From: Streptomyces cyaneogriseus subsp. noncyanogenus
Lineage (GTDB): Bacteria; Actinomycetota; Actinomycetes; Streptomycetales; Streptomycetaceae
Length of the DNA: 64,000 bases
Direction of reading: 5' to 3'
NCBI RefSeq assembly: GCF_000931445.1
Contig: NZ_CP010849.1
Location: forward strand, 2,418,001 to 2,482,000
Shown here in pieces: positions 50,688 to 58,984 of the stretch; position 1 is the stretch's first letter; every line of letters starts with the position of its first letter. A model generated the notes under the pieces. It was not told the DNA's origin, did no database searches, and was given only the letters and a program-made list of their open reading frames with translations. Both the position numbers and the translations under genes were made by a program.

Positions 50688-50708
50688 CCTACGACGCCGC
50701 GTCGTAGG
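50688..50708 (+). terminator. Hairpin after the B12 operon
   Basis: CCTACGACG (50688-50696), loop CCG, CGTCGTAGG (50700-50708): a perfect 9-bp stem, 10 nt after the last stop codon. No T-run. The 260 bp from here to the next gene contain no gene that I can support. Confidence 0.6.
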
Positions 50709-50968
50709 CGCCGGACCCCCGGCGCGGGCGGTGCGGGCCGCTCTCCCCCGCGGTTCACCCGCCCGCTCGCCCGCGCTGCGGGACCCCACATGCGAAGGAA
50801 GGTAGTAAACGGGGTGATTGCGGACGACCCTCGGGGGCTGTTTCTCTGGAGCGGTCGCCAGGCGCCGACGTGCCCCCCACGGGCCGCGGCGCCGTCGCAT
50901 GCCCCCGTCGGCAGGTCCGCGTGGATCCGGCATGCAGCGGCTCCCCCGTCCCCGACGAAAGGCCCCCC

Positions 50969-51382
50969 GTGACCGTCACCTCTCTCCTCCGCCGTGTCGC
51001 CGCCCCGAAGAAGGCTCTCGCCGGTGCCGCCGTGGCCGCCGCCACCTGCGGCACCCTGATCGCCGCCGCGCCCGCCCAGGCCGCGACGCCGGCCTCCTCC
51101 GCCCAGGCGACCGCGAAGAAGATGATCGGGAACACGGCCGAGTACCAGTGCTTCTCGAAGATCGTCGAGCGGGAGAGCGGCTGGGACGTCGACGCCACCA
51201 ACGCCTCCAGCGGCGCCTACGGCCTGGTCCAGGCCCTGCCGGGCTCCAAGATGGCCTCGGCCGGCTCCGACTGGAGGACCAACGCGGCCACCCAGATCGA
51301 GTGGGGCCTGGACTACATGAAGGACCGCTACGGCAGCGCCTGCGACGCCTGGAGCTTCTGGCAGGCCAACGGCTGGTACTGA
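50969..51382 (+). CDS. Small secreted transglycosylase SLT-like protein
   Basis: A 137-residue exported protein. The signal peptide (LLRRVAAPKKALAGAAVAAA through IAAAPAQA) ends near residue 35. The mature domain is a compact lysozyme-like SLT fold: KIVERESGWDVDATNASSGA has the catalytic Glu in RESGW, and YGLVQALPGSKM is the second motif (GLxQ). It ends AWSFWQANGWY, typical of secreted Streptomyces hydrolases of this group. It likely cleaves peptidoglycan glycan strands. The GTG at 50969 has GAAAGG upstream. I found no c-di-AMP riboswitch core in the leader. A terminator follows. Confidence 0.87.
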   Translation: MTVTSLLRRVAAPKKALAGAAVAAATCGTLIAAAPAQAATPASSAQATAKKMIGNTAEYQCFSKIVERESGWDVDATNASSGAYGLVQALPGSKMASAGSDWRTNAATQIEWGLDYMKDRYGSACDAWSFWQANGWY

Positions 51383-51413
51383 CCGGTCCGCCCGGCCCCG
51401 CGCCACAGCCGGA

Positions 51414-51453
51414 GGCGGCGGCCCCCGATCCCCGGGGCCGCCGCCTTCTTCCT
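51414..51453 (+). terminator. Intrinsic terminator of the SLT-like gene
   Basis: A perfect 12-bp stem GGCGGCGGCCCC / GGGGCCGCCGCC (51414-51425, 51434-51445), followed by TTCTTCCT. Confidence 0.85.
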
Positions 51454-51590
51454 GTCCGCCGCCGGTACCGCGCCCCGGCGGCGTCCGCCGTTCTCGCCGC
51501 ACCCCGCGATGAACGTTTGTGTTCGAATTCGCGTCTTCCTCGTGTCCCCGCCCGCCGTGCCCGACCGAAGACGCGAAACGGAAGCCCACC

Positions 51591-53225
51591 GTGGTCCCTG
51601 CCGAACTCACCGCCACCCGGCCCGCGCACGCCCCGGCCGTGCGACGCGCCCGCCGCCCCCTGCGCGCGCTGTGGCGGCACCACCGGCTCCCGCTCCTCGC
51701 CACCCTGCCCACCCTGCCGCTGTACGTGCTGTGGTGGACGGTCCTCGCCACCGGCGGCGGTGACCTGGCCGCCCAGCTGACCTGGGCGGACTTCGCCTCC
51801 CGGCACGGCGGCTCGGCGTACGGGCTGTTCTGGTACGGCGGGACGCACACCGCCAACTACAGCCTGCTGTCCCCCTATCTGATGGCCGCCCTCGGCGTGC
51901 GCACCGTCACCGTCCTCTCCGGGCTCGCCGCCTCCTGGCTGGCGGCGGTGCTGATCGCGCGGACCGGGGTGCGCAGGCCCCTGGGCCCGGCGCTGCTGGC
52001 CTCGCTCGCCCTGTGGTGCAACGTGGCCTCGGGACGCACGACGTTCGCCCTCGGTGTCGCCCTCGGCCTGGCCGCCTGCGTGCTGCTGACCCGCGAGCGG
52101 CGCCTGGCCCTGGCCGCCTGCTACGCCGCCCTGGCCACCATGGCCTCCCCGGTGGCCGGGCTGTTCCTGGCCGTCGTCGGGGCCGGTTTCCTCCTCGTCC
52201 GGGAGCGGGGGCGGGCCCTGGTCCTGCTGGTGCCGCCCGCCGCCGTGGTCGGCGCGACCACCCTCCTCTTCCCGTTCAGCGGCGAACAGCCCATGCCCCC
52301 GTCCCGCATATGGCCGCCCGTGCTGCTCGGCCTCGCCGTCACCGCGCTGGCCCCCCGCTCCTGGCGGGTCGCCCGGTGGAGCGGGGCCGTGTACGCGGCC
52401 GGGACCGTGCTGACGTACCTCGTCCCCTCCCCCGTCGGCACCAACGTCGAGCGGTTGGCGGAGCTGTTCGCCCCGGCCGTGCTGCTGGCCGCGCTGCTGG
52501 CCCGGCCGGAACCGCGGCGGCTGTGGCGGAACCTGCTGGTGGTCGTGGTGGTCTTCTCGGTCGGCTGGGTCGGCAAGAAGACCGCCGACGACGTGATCGA
52601 GTACACCGCCGTGCCCGCCTGGGCCGCCGAGTCCGGCGGTGTCGTACGGGCCCTCAAGGGGCTCGGCGCCGACCGCACCCGGGTGGAGGTGGTCCCCGCC
52701 CGCGACCACCGGGAGGCCGCCCTGCTCGCCCCGCACGTCAACCTGGCCCGCGGCTGGAACCGGCAGCTCGACGTGGAACGGGCCCGCCTCTTCTACGACG
52801 GCAGCTTCGACGCGCGGACCTACCGGGCCTGGCTGGACCGGTGGGCGGTCGGCTTCGTGGTGCTGCCGCTGGGCAAGCCGGACGGGGTCGCGCAGCAGGA
52901 GGCACGGCTGGTGCGGGAGCGGCGGCCCGCCTGGCTGGAGCCCGTGTGGCAGGACGCCCACTGGCGGGTGTACCGGGTGCGCGACGCCGTACCGCTGGTC
53001 TCCGCGCCCGGCAGCGTGGTGCGGACGACCGGCGCGGAGCTGCTGCTGCGGGCCGAGCGGCCGGGCCCGGTGACCGTGCGGATCGCCTGGTCGCCCTGGC
53101 TGCGGTCCGACGGCGGGTGCCTGGCCCGCGAGGGCGAGTTCACCCGGCTGACCGTCTCCGCGCCCGGCGTCTACCGGATCAGCTCGGAGTACGGTCCTTC
53201 GCCGGAGCGGGAGGGCCGCTGCTGA
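51591..53225 (+). CDS. Polytopic membrane protein, glycosyltransferase-C-like
   Basis: A 544-residue membrane protein. After a basic N-terminus, about ten helices follow (LLATLPTLPLYVLWWTVLAT, VLSGLAASWLAAVLIARTGV, LVLLVPPAAVVGATTLLFPF and others). The C-terminal 200 residues are soluble, with strand patterns (DRTRVEVVPARDHREAALLA, VTVRIAWSPWLRSDGGCLAR) and would be outside the cell. The layout recalls lipid-linked sugar GT-C transferases; a conserved catalytic Asp pair is not clear. GGAAG lies 6 nt before the GTG at 51591. Its 3' end overlaps the converging GT87-PAP2 gene by 47 bp. Confidence 0.7.
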   Translation: MVPAELTATRPAHAPAVRRARRPLRALWRHHRLPLLATLPTLPLYVLWWTVLATGGGDLAAQLTWADFASRHGGSAYGLFWYGGTHTANYSLLSPYLMAALGVRTVTVLSGLAASWLAAVLIARTGVRRPLGPALLASLALWCNVASGRTTFALGVALGLAACVLLTRERRLALAACYAALATMASPVAGLFLAVVGAGFLLVRERGRALVLLVPPAAVVGATTLLFPFSGEQPMPPSRIWPPVLLGLAVTALAPRSWRVARWSGAVYAAGTVLTYLVPSPVGTNVERLAELFAPAVLLAALLARPEPRRLWRNLLVVVVVFSVGWVGKKTADDVIEYTAVPAWAAESGGVVRALKGLGADRTRVEVVPARDHREAALLAPHVNLARGWNRQLDVERARLFYDGSFDARTYRAWLDRWAVGFVVLPLGKPDGVAQQEARLVRERRPAWLEPVWQDAHWRVYRVRDAVPLVSAPGSVVRTTGAELLLRAERPGPVTVRIAWSPWLRSDGGCLAREGEFTRLTVSAPGVYRISSEYGPSPEREGRC

Positions 53226-55308
53226 CCTCGGTCCGGCCGCCGGTACCGGTGGGGGCGGGGGCACCGGCGGTGGTGCCGGGGTCGGGGGCGGTGGTGGCGA
53301 GGGCGGCCGTCGTGCGGGCGCGCGGGCCCTGGAACAGGTACGTCAGTGCGAAGCCGGCGCCCACCACCAGCGCGCCGCCCACCGCGTCCAGCACCCAGTG
53401 GTTGCCGGTCGCCACGATCGCCGAGACGGTGAACAGGGGGTGCAGCAGGCCGACGGCCTTCATCCACGCCTTCGGCGCGATGATCGCGATGACCAGACCG
53501 CACCACAGGGACCACCCGAAGTGCAGCGACGGCATCGCCGCGTACTGGTTGGTCAGGGCCGTGAGCGTGCCGTAGTCCGGCTTGGAGAAGTCCTGCACGC
53601 CGTGGACGGTGTCGATGATCCCGAGCGTCGGCATCAGGCGCGGCGGCGCCAGCGGGTAGAGCCAGAAGCCGACCAGGGCGAGCAGGGTGGTGAAGCCGAG
53701 CGCCGAGCGGGCCCAGCGGTAGTCGACCGGGCGGCGCCAGTACAGGAGCCCGAGGACGGTCAGCGGGACCACGAAGTGGAACGACGTGTAGTAGAAGTCG
53801 AAGAAGTTCCGCAGCCAGCCGACCTTGACCACCGCGTGGTTGACGGCGTGCTCGATGTCGATGTGCAGGAAGCGTTCGAGGTCGAGGATCTGGTGGCCGT
53901 GCTCCTCCGCCCGGGCCCGGGCCGCCGAGTTGCTGCCGCCGGTCGCCGCCAGCCGCACCTTGGAGTAGGCGGCGTAGGTGACCCGGATGAGGAGCAGTTC
54001 CAGCAGCAGGTTGGGCCGGGTCAGCACCCGGCGCAGGAACGGCAGCAGCGGGACGTGCCGGAAGCGGGCCGGGACGGGCGCGGCGTGCCGGGCCGGGACC
54101 GGCGACTCGTAGTACGGCGAGGTGCGGGACAGGAACGGGACGGCGGTGGCGGCGGCGAGCGCCGCGAGCAGCACCACGTTGTCACGGAGCGGGTACAGGG
54201 CCGCCATGTTCGGCAGCATCATCTTCGCGGGCAGCGTCATCACCAGGACGACCGCCACCGGCCACACGTACCGGTCCGAGGCGCGCCTGCCGACCCGGCC
54301 GACGACCGCGAGCAGGACCCACAGGAGCTGGTGCTGCCAGGTGGTGGGCGACACGGCGACGGCCGCGCAGCCGGTGATCGCGACCGCGAGCAGCGGCTGG
54401 CCGTCGCGGGCGTAGCGCACGGCGCGGCGCACACCGAGGACCGCGACCACCGCGCCGAGCGCGAGGAACAGGGCGATCTCCAGCGGCCCGGACAGCCCCA
54501 GGCGCAGCAGCGCGCCGTGCAGGGACTGGTTGGCCAGGTCGTCGGCGGCTCCGCCCAGGCCGACGCCCGCCATGTGGTGCACCCAGTACGTGTACGAGTC
54601 CTGCGCCATCGCCGCCCAGGCGAGCGCGGTGCACACGGCGAAGGTCACGCCCGTGGACGCGGCGGCGCGGCGGCGGCCGGTGAACCACAGCAGGGGGGCG
54701 AAGAGCAGCACGGTGGGCTGGAAGGCCGCGGCGACGCCGATGAGCACACCGCCGGTGCGCTGCCCGCGCACGGCGAGGCAGCCCAGGAGCACCAGCAGGA
54801 CGGGGACGATGCTGGTCTGGCCGAGCCAGAGCGTGTTGCGCACCGGCAGGGACAGCATCAGCAGGCTGACCGCGACCGGCGCCGCCAGCAGCGCGGTGCG
54901 GCGGCCCACCGGCTGCGGCAGCGCCCGCGCGGCGACCAGGCCCAGGGCGACGACCAGCAGCAGCGTGCCGAAGGTCCAGCCCCAGCCGAGGGCCTGTTCG
55001 GCCGCCCGGGTGAGTGGTTTGAGGACCAGGCCGGCGAAGGGGGTGCCGGTGAAGCGCGTGGAGTCGTACAGGGACCCCTCCACGTGGAGGACGCCGTCCG
55101 CGCCGACCCATGTCTCCAGGTCCGTCAGCCGCTCGCCGCGCGGGGTGGCGAGGACGGCGGTCAGTTGCCGTACGGCGAGGACGGTGGCGACCAGCCACAG
55201 GCCCAGCCGGGCCATGTGCAGGCGGTCCCTGGCCGCGCCCGCGGTCGTCGCCGCGGTCGTCGCCGCGAAGGCTTCCGCCGCTCGCCCACTGTGCTCCGCA
55301 TTCGCCAC
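53179..55308 (-). CDS. Bifunctional glycosyltransferase 87 / PAP2 phosphatase fusion
   Basis: A 709-residue fusion of two membrane enzymes. Residues 30-420 are a GT87-type polyprenyl-phosphate-sugar mannosyl/arabinosyl transferase: GWGWTFGTLLLVVALGLVAA, LWLGQTSIVPVLLVLLGCLA, AAFQPTVLLFAPLLWF are the family stretches (the NTLWLGQ region is the conserved motif). Residues 430-680 are PAP2: QYAAMPSLHFGWSLW (PSxH) and IVATGNHWVLDAVGGALV (the His/Asp motif), with RFLHIDIEHAVNHAV before. It may both transfer a sugar and recycle the polyprenyl phosphate. It is antisense to the end of the previous gene over 47 bp. Confidence 0.9.
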   Translation of the reverse strand: MANAEHSGRAAEAFAATTAATTAGAARDRLHMARLGLWLVATVLAVRQLTAVLATPRGERLTDLETWVGADGVLHVEGSLYDSTRFTGTPFAGLVLKPLTRAAEQALGWGWTFGTLLLVVALGLVAARALPQPVGRRTALLAAPVAVSLLMLSLPVRNTLWLGQTSIVPVLLVLLGCLAVRGQRTGGVLIGVAAAFQPTVLLFAPLLWFTGRRRAAASTGVTFAVCTALAWAAMAQDSYTYWVHHMAGVGLGGAADDLANQSLHGALLRLGLSGPLEIALFLALGAVVAVLGVRRAVRYARDGQPLLAVAITGCAAVAVSPTTWQHQLLWVLLAVVGRVGRRASDRYVWPVAVVLVMTLPAKMMLPNMAALYPLRDNVVLLAALAAATAVPFLSRTSPYYESPVPARHAAPVPARFRHVPLLPFLRRVLTRPNLLLELLLIRVTYAAYSKVRLAATGGSNSAARARAEEHGHQILDLERFLHIDIEHAVNHAVVKVGWLRNFFDFYYTSFHFVVPLTVLGLLYWRRPVDYRWARSALGFTTLLALVGFWLYPLAPPRLMPTLGIIDTVHGVQDFSKPDYGTLTALTNQYAAMPSLHFGWSLWCGLVIAIIAPKAWMKAVGLLHPLFTVSAIVATGNHWVLDAVGGALVVGAGFALTYLFQGPRARTTAALATTAPDPGTTAGAPAPTGTGGRTEVSSGPPAPAKDRTPS

Positions 55309-55773
55309 GCCTCGTCGGCCTCCCGCCCCGTCCGTCCCGCGCGACCTGCGCGGGTTGCTTCCCTGCGAACCCTATGAGGCTCACACCGCCCCCGGAGAGA
55401 GACGCAGGCAACTCCGGATTCACCTGGCCGCCGCTCTCGTTTTGTCCGAATGACGATAGTGGGCGGGGGGTGCGGGCGCCTCCGCGGGCTCCCCGAGGGG
55501 CGCCCGCGGGGCCCTTTCGGGGCGCCTCGCGGGTGGGTGCGGGAGGGTGCGGTTCCCCCTTCGGGGAGCGACAAGGATCACAGCGGTGGTGCGGGTGCAG
55601 CGCCGTGCGCTGGGCAGATGCCCCAGCACGTACCCGGTTTTGCTGCGCTCCGCTGCCGACGACGCACGGTGCGTAAGGGGCACATCACCGCCTATGGTCG
55701 CTTTTCGGCCCGGCGACAGCGCCGCCGTGCGGGTCGTGCCCCTGTCCCCGTCGAAAGGTAGGCGAGCGAAGTC
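55309..55773. other. 465-bp divergent intergenic region
   Basis: No convincing gene. TAGGGT on the minus strand (near 55370) may serve the GT87-PAP2 gene, and TATGGT (near 55693) the MFS gene. In the middle is a strong hairpin: CCGCGGGC (55482-55489) with GCCCGCGG (55502-55509), extended inward by CCC/GGG past one mismatch. Several runs of G and C follow (CCCTTTCGGGG). It could be a terminator or an attenuator. Confidence 0.5.
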
Positions 55774-57168
55774 TTGTCGGCTGTCACCGTCGCCGCTTCC
55801 CGGTCCACCACGTCCAGCTCCTCCGACTCCTCCAGCTCTCCCGCCACAGCGACACCCCCCGCCACCGTCACCGACTCCGCGCTCGTCCGGCGTGCCGTGA
55901 AGGCGGCCGCGCTCGGCAACGCGATGGAGTGGTTCGATTTCGGTGTCTACAGCTACATCGCGGTGACGCTGGGCAAGGTCTTCTTCCCCTCCGGCAACCC
56001 GACGGCCCAGCTGCTGTCGACCTTCGGCGCCTTCGCCGCGGCGTTCCTGGTCCGGCCGCTCGGCGGCATGATCTTCGGGCCGCTCGGCGACCGGGTCGGG
56101 CGGCAGAAGGTACTCGCCCTGACGATGATCATGATGGCGGCGGGCACGTTCGCGATCGGGCTGATCCCGTCGTACGCCTCCATCGGTGTCTGGGCACCGG
56201 TGCTGCTGCTGGCCGCGCGGCTGGTGCAGGGTTTCTCGACCGGGGGCGAGTACGCGGGCGCCTCGACCTTCATCGCCGAGTACGCGCCGGACAAGCGGCG
56301 CGGGTTCCTCGGGAGCTGGCTGGAGTTCGGCACGCTGGCCGGGTACATCGGCGGTGCGGGGCTGGTCACGCTGATGACCGCGCTGCTGTCGGCGGACGAC
56401 CTGACGTCCTGGGGCTGGCGCATCCCGTTCCTGATCGCCGGGCCGATGGGCCTCATCGGGCTGTATCTGCGGATGCGGCTGGAGGAGACCCCGGCGTTCG
56501 CCGCCGAACTCGAGAAGGCGGAGTCCGAGCGGCCGAAGGTGCCGCTGCGGGACATGATCACCGGGCAGTGGAAGGCGCTGCTGCTCTGCGTCGGCCTGGT
56601 GCTGGTCTTCAACGTCACCGACTACATGCTGCTGTCGTACATGCCGAGCTACCTCACCAGTGAGCTGAAGTACGACGAGACGCACGGGCTGCTGGTCGTG
56701 CTGGGCGTGATGGCGCTGATGATGATCGTGCAGCCGTTCGCCGGCGCGCTGACCGACCGGGTCGGGCGGCGGCCGGTGATCGCGGCGGGGTGCGCGGGCT
56801 TCCTGCTGCTGTCCGTCCCGGCGCTGCTGCTGATCCGGGAGGGCAGCCTGCTCGCCGTGGGGCTGGGCATGGCGGCGCTGGGTCTGCTGCTGGTCTGCTT
56901 CACGTCGGCGATGCCGGCCGCGCTGCCGGCGCTGTTCCCGACGCGTGTGCGGTACGGGTCGCTGTCGATCGGGTTCAACGTGTCCGTGTCGCTGTTCGGC
57001 GGGACGACGCCGCTGGTGGTCACGGCGCTGATCGGCGCGACCGGGAATCTGATGATGCCCGCGTACTACATGATGGCTGCCGCCGTGGTGGGTGGCGTGG
57101 CCGTGTGGTTCATGGCGGAGTCGGCGGGCCGGCCGCTGCCGGGCTCGGCACCGGCCGTGGAGGGCTGA
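55774..57168 (+). CDS. MHS-type MFS symporter (ProP/ShiA-like)
   Basis: A 464-residue, 12-helix major facilitator of the metabolite:H+ symporter group. A Ser/Thr-rich lead of 40 residues precedes the family opening ALGNAMEWFDFGVYSYIAVT. GGMIFGPLGDRVGRQKVLAL is the motif-A loop, and FSTGGEYAGASTFIAEYAPD is the diagnostic MHS signature. It imports an organic acid, shikimate, proline or betaine; which one is not clear. The start is TTG at 55774 with only a weak purine-rich site; the next in-frame starts would cut into the first helix. About 665 bp of non-coding sequence follow. Confidence 0.88.
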   Translation: MSAVTVAASRSTTSSSSDSSSSPATATPPATVTDSALVRRAVKAAALGNAMEWFDFGVYSYIAVTLGKVFFPSGNPTAQLLSTFGAFAAAFLVRPLGGMIFGPLGDRVGRQKVLALTMIMMAAGTFAIGLIPSYASIGVWAPVLLLAARLVQGFSTGGEYAGASTFIAEYAPDKRRGFLGSWLEFGTLAGYIGGAGLVTLMTALLSADDLTSWGWRIPFLIAGPMGLIGLYLRMRLEETPAFAAELEKAESERPKVPLRDMITGQWKALLLCVGLVLVFNVTDYMLLSYMPSYLTSELKYDETHGLLVVLGVMALMMIVQPFAGALTDRVGRRPVIAAGCAGFLLLSVPALLLIREGSLLAVGLGMAALGLLLVCFTSAMPAALPALFPTRVRYGSLSIGFNVSVSLFGGTTPLVVTALIGATGNLMMPAYYMMAAAVVGGVAVWFMAESAGRPLPGSAPAVEG

Positions 57169-57793
57169 GGCCGGCCTCCCTCCCTTCCTTCCTTCCGGAC
57201 GCTGCCGGCGGGGGGCCGGTGCCTGCGGCGCCTGCGCGGGTTCGGTGGGGGTGCGCGTGATGCCTGCGGCGCCTGTACGGTCCGGTGGGGGCGCGCGTGA
57301 TGCCTGCGGCGCCTGTGTCCCACGGTGGGGGTTCGTGTAGCGCCTTCGCCTTGGGGGTGGGTCGGGCCGTGCCGGGGGGTGTCCGTCCTCGGAACGGCGC
57401 GGAATCGGTGGGGCACCGACTCACCCGGCGTCGACGCGCCAACCGCTGCGGGCGGACACCCCCCGACACGTCCCTTCCCGCCGCGGGCGACCGCGGGTAC
57501 GTACGTCCCCCGGCGGGCAATCCGGCTGCGCTTCCGGCCTCGGCCGTCACCGCCCCACCGGGACGCTCCCGCCCACACGCCCTCCCCCGCGGGCAATCGT
57601 GCCGCAGGGCGGCACGGGTGGGCGCGGACGGCAACCCGACAGCGCCGGGCAGCGCGACCCACCTCGGCGGTCAGGCCGACGCCGGGCCACGTGGGCACCC
57701 CGCGGGCGCCCCGGTGGGCGTCTCATCCGGCCGAAACACGCCCCCTGAATCCCCTGACACCGCACCCGGCGGCGACTATATTCATTAGCGCAG
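57169..57793. other. Long non-coding stretch with tandem repeats
   Basis: About 625 bp without a supported gene. It begins with a pyrimidine run (CCCTCCCTTCCTTCCTTCC, 57178-57196), then the 40-bp repeats at 57212-57350. From 57351 to about 57780 it is GC-rich but without codon-position bias in any frame, and AT-rich from 57775 where the O-methyltransferase promoter begins. Confidence 0.5.
57212..57350. repeat. Direct repeats of 40-41 bp, three copies
   Basis: The block TGCCTGCGGCGCCTG occurs at 57220, 57261 and 57301, flanked in each copy by GGTGGGGG-like and GCGTGA-like sequence. The period is 41 then 40 bp. The third copy runs into GTTCGTGTAGCGCC. Confidence 0.75.
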
Positions 57794-57814
57794 CTAGTTA
57801 GATAGCCTAACTAG
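57794..57814. promoter_or_regulatory. Perfect 8-bp palindrome upstream of the O-methyltransferase
   Basis: CTAGTTAG (57794-57801), spacer ATAGC, CTAACTAG (57807-57814). It is AT-rich, unlike the surroundings, and centred about 30 bp before the ATG at 57835. Its position and size fit an operator for a MarR- or PadR-type repressor; none is encoded nearby. Confidence 0.65.
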
Positions 57815-57834
57815 GTCCACGAAAGGCAAGGCGC

Positions 57835-58506
57835 ATGAGCGAGTCGCAGCTCTGGGACGACGTCGACGACTACTTCATCACCCACCTCGCCCGCGACGAC
57901 GACGCCCTCCAGGCCGCGCTCCGCGACAGCGACGCGGCCCAGCTCCCGCGGATCCACGTCTCCGCGCCCCAGGGCAAACTGCTCCAGCTCCTCGCCGAGA
58001 TCCAGGGCGCCCGGCACATCCTGGAGATCGGCACGCTCGGCGGCTACAGCACCATCTGGCTGGCCCGCGCCCTCCCCGGGGACGGGCGCCTGGTCTCCCT
58101 GGAGTACAGCGCCAAGCACGCCGAGGTCGCCGTCCGCAACGTCGCCCGCGCCGGTCTGGACCGGCAGGTCGAGGTGCGGGTCGGCCCGGCGCTGGAGTCG
58201 CTGCCGAAGCTCGCGGACGAGAACCCGCCCCCCTTCGACCTGGTCTTCATCGACGCCGACAAGGCGAACAACCCGCACTACCTGGAGTGGGCCCTGAAGC
58301 TCACCCGCGCCGGCAGCCTGATCGTCGTCGACAACGTGGTCCGCGGCGGCCGCGTCGCCGACTCGGCCGAGACCGCCGACGACGTCCGCGGCACCCGCGC
58401 CGCCATCGAGATGATCGGCAGCCACCCGCGGCTCAGCGGCACCGCGATCCAGACCGTCGGCAGGAAGGGCTACGACGGGTTCGCCCTGGCGCGGGTACTG
58501 GCCTGA
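57835..58506 (+). CDS. O-methyltransferase (CCoAOMT-like)
   Basis: A 223-residue SAM- and metal-dependent O-methyltransferase of the catechol/caffeoyl-CoA family. Motif I is ILEIGTLGGYSTIWLARALP, strand 2 is GRLVSLEYSAKHAEVA. The metal ligands are in FDLVFIDADKANNPHYLEWA (Asp) and LIVVDNVVRGGRVAD (Asp, Asn). It probably methylates a catechol or related phenol. GAAAGGCAAGG precedes the ATG. The promoter holds a perfect palindrome, so expression is likely controlled by a repressor. Confidence 0.93.
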   Translation: MSESQLWDDVDDYFITHLARDDDALQAALRDSDAAQLPRIHVSAPQGKLLQLLAEIQGARHILEIGTLGGYSTIWLARALPGDGRLVSLEYSAKHAEVAVRNVARAGLDRQVEVRVGPALESLPKLADENPPPFDLVFIDADKANNPHYLEWALKLTRAGSLIVVDNVVRGGRVADSAETADDVRGTRAAIEMIGSHPRLSGTAIQTVGRKGYDGFALARVLA

Positions 58507-58569
58507 ACCGGGCGGCGGCTTCCGAGGCGTACTGGACGCCGGGTGTGCGGCGTTCGGCACAATAGGGGC

Positions 58570-58977
58570 ATGACCGAGCGGAAGCCACCCGGCGTCGACT
58601 TCGAGTCCTGGGTCGACAAGCAGATCCGTGACGCGGAGGCGCGCGGCGAGTTCGACCGGCTGCCCGGGGCGGGCCGGCCACTGCCGGCCGATGTGGACGC
58701 GGCCTACGACGAACTGTGGTGGGTCAAGCGGAAGCTGGCCCGTGAGGGGGTCTCGGTACTGCCGCCGACGCTTGCCCTGCGCAAGGAGGCGGAGGAGGTG
58801 CTGGAGGCCGCCGTGCAGGCACCGTCCGAAGCGGCGGTGCGGAAGATGATCGCGGACATCAACGCGAAGATCCGCGAGGTGATGTTCAAGCCGCCGCCCG
58901 GCCCCCCGCTGGGCCTGAAGCCGTACGACGTCGAGGACGTCGTACGGCGGTGGCGGGAGGGCCGGGCGGGCCGGTAG
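58570..58977 (+). CDS. DUF1992 / DnaJ-C28-type domain protein
   Basis: A 135-residue protein matching the DnaJ homologue subfamily C member 28 conserved domain (DUF1992). FESWVDKQIRDAEARGEFDR then LPGAGRPLPADVDAAYDELW is the family core (the G-x-G-K/R-P-L motif). WWVKRKLAREGVSVLPPTLA follows. It has no J domain. The function is unknown. CACAAT lies 6 nt before the ATG at 58570 with no ribosome site, so it is likely leaderless. It converges on the paralogue pair with a 7-nt gap. Confidence 0.88.
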   Translation: MTERKPPGVDFESWVDKQIRDAEARGEFDRLPGAGRPLPADVDAAYDELWWVKRKLAREGVSVLPPTLALRKEAEEVLEAAVQAPSEAAVRKMIADINAKIREVMFKPPPGPPLGLKPYDVEDVVRRWREGRAGR

Positions 58978-58984
58978 AGGCGCG

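Noticed and set aside
50760..50968. c-di-AMP (ydaO-type) riboswitch before the SLT-like gene
   Set aside because: Such switches precede many Streptomyces cell-wall hydrolases, but the conserved core elements are not seen here.
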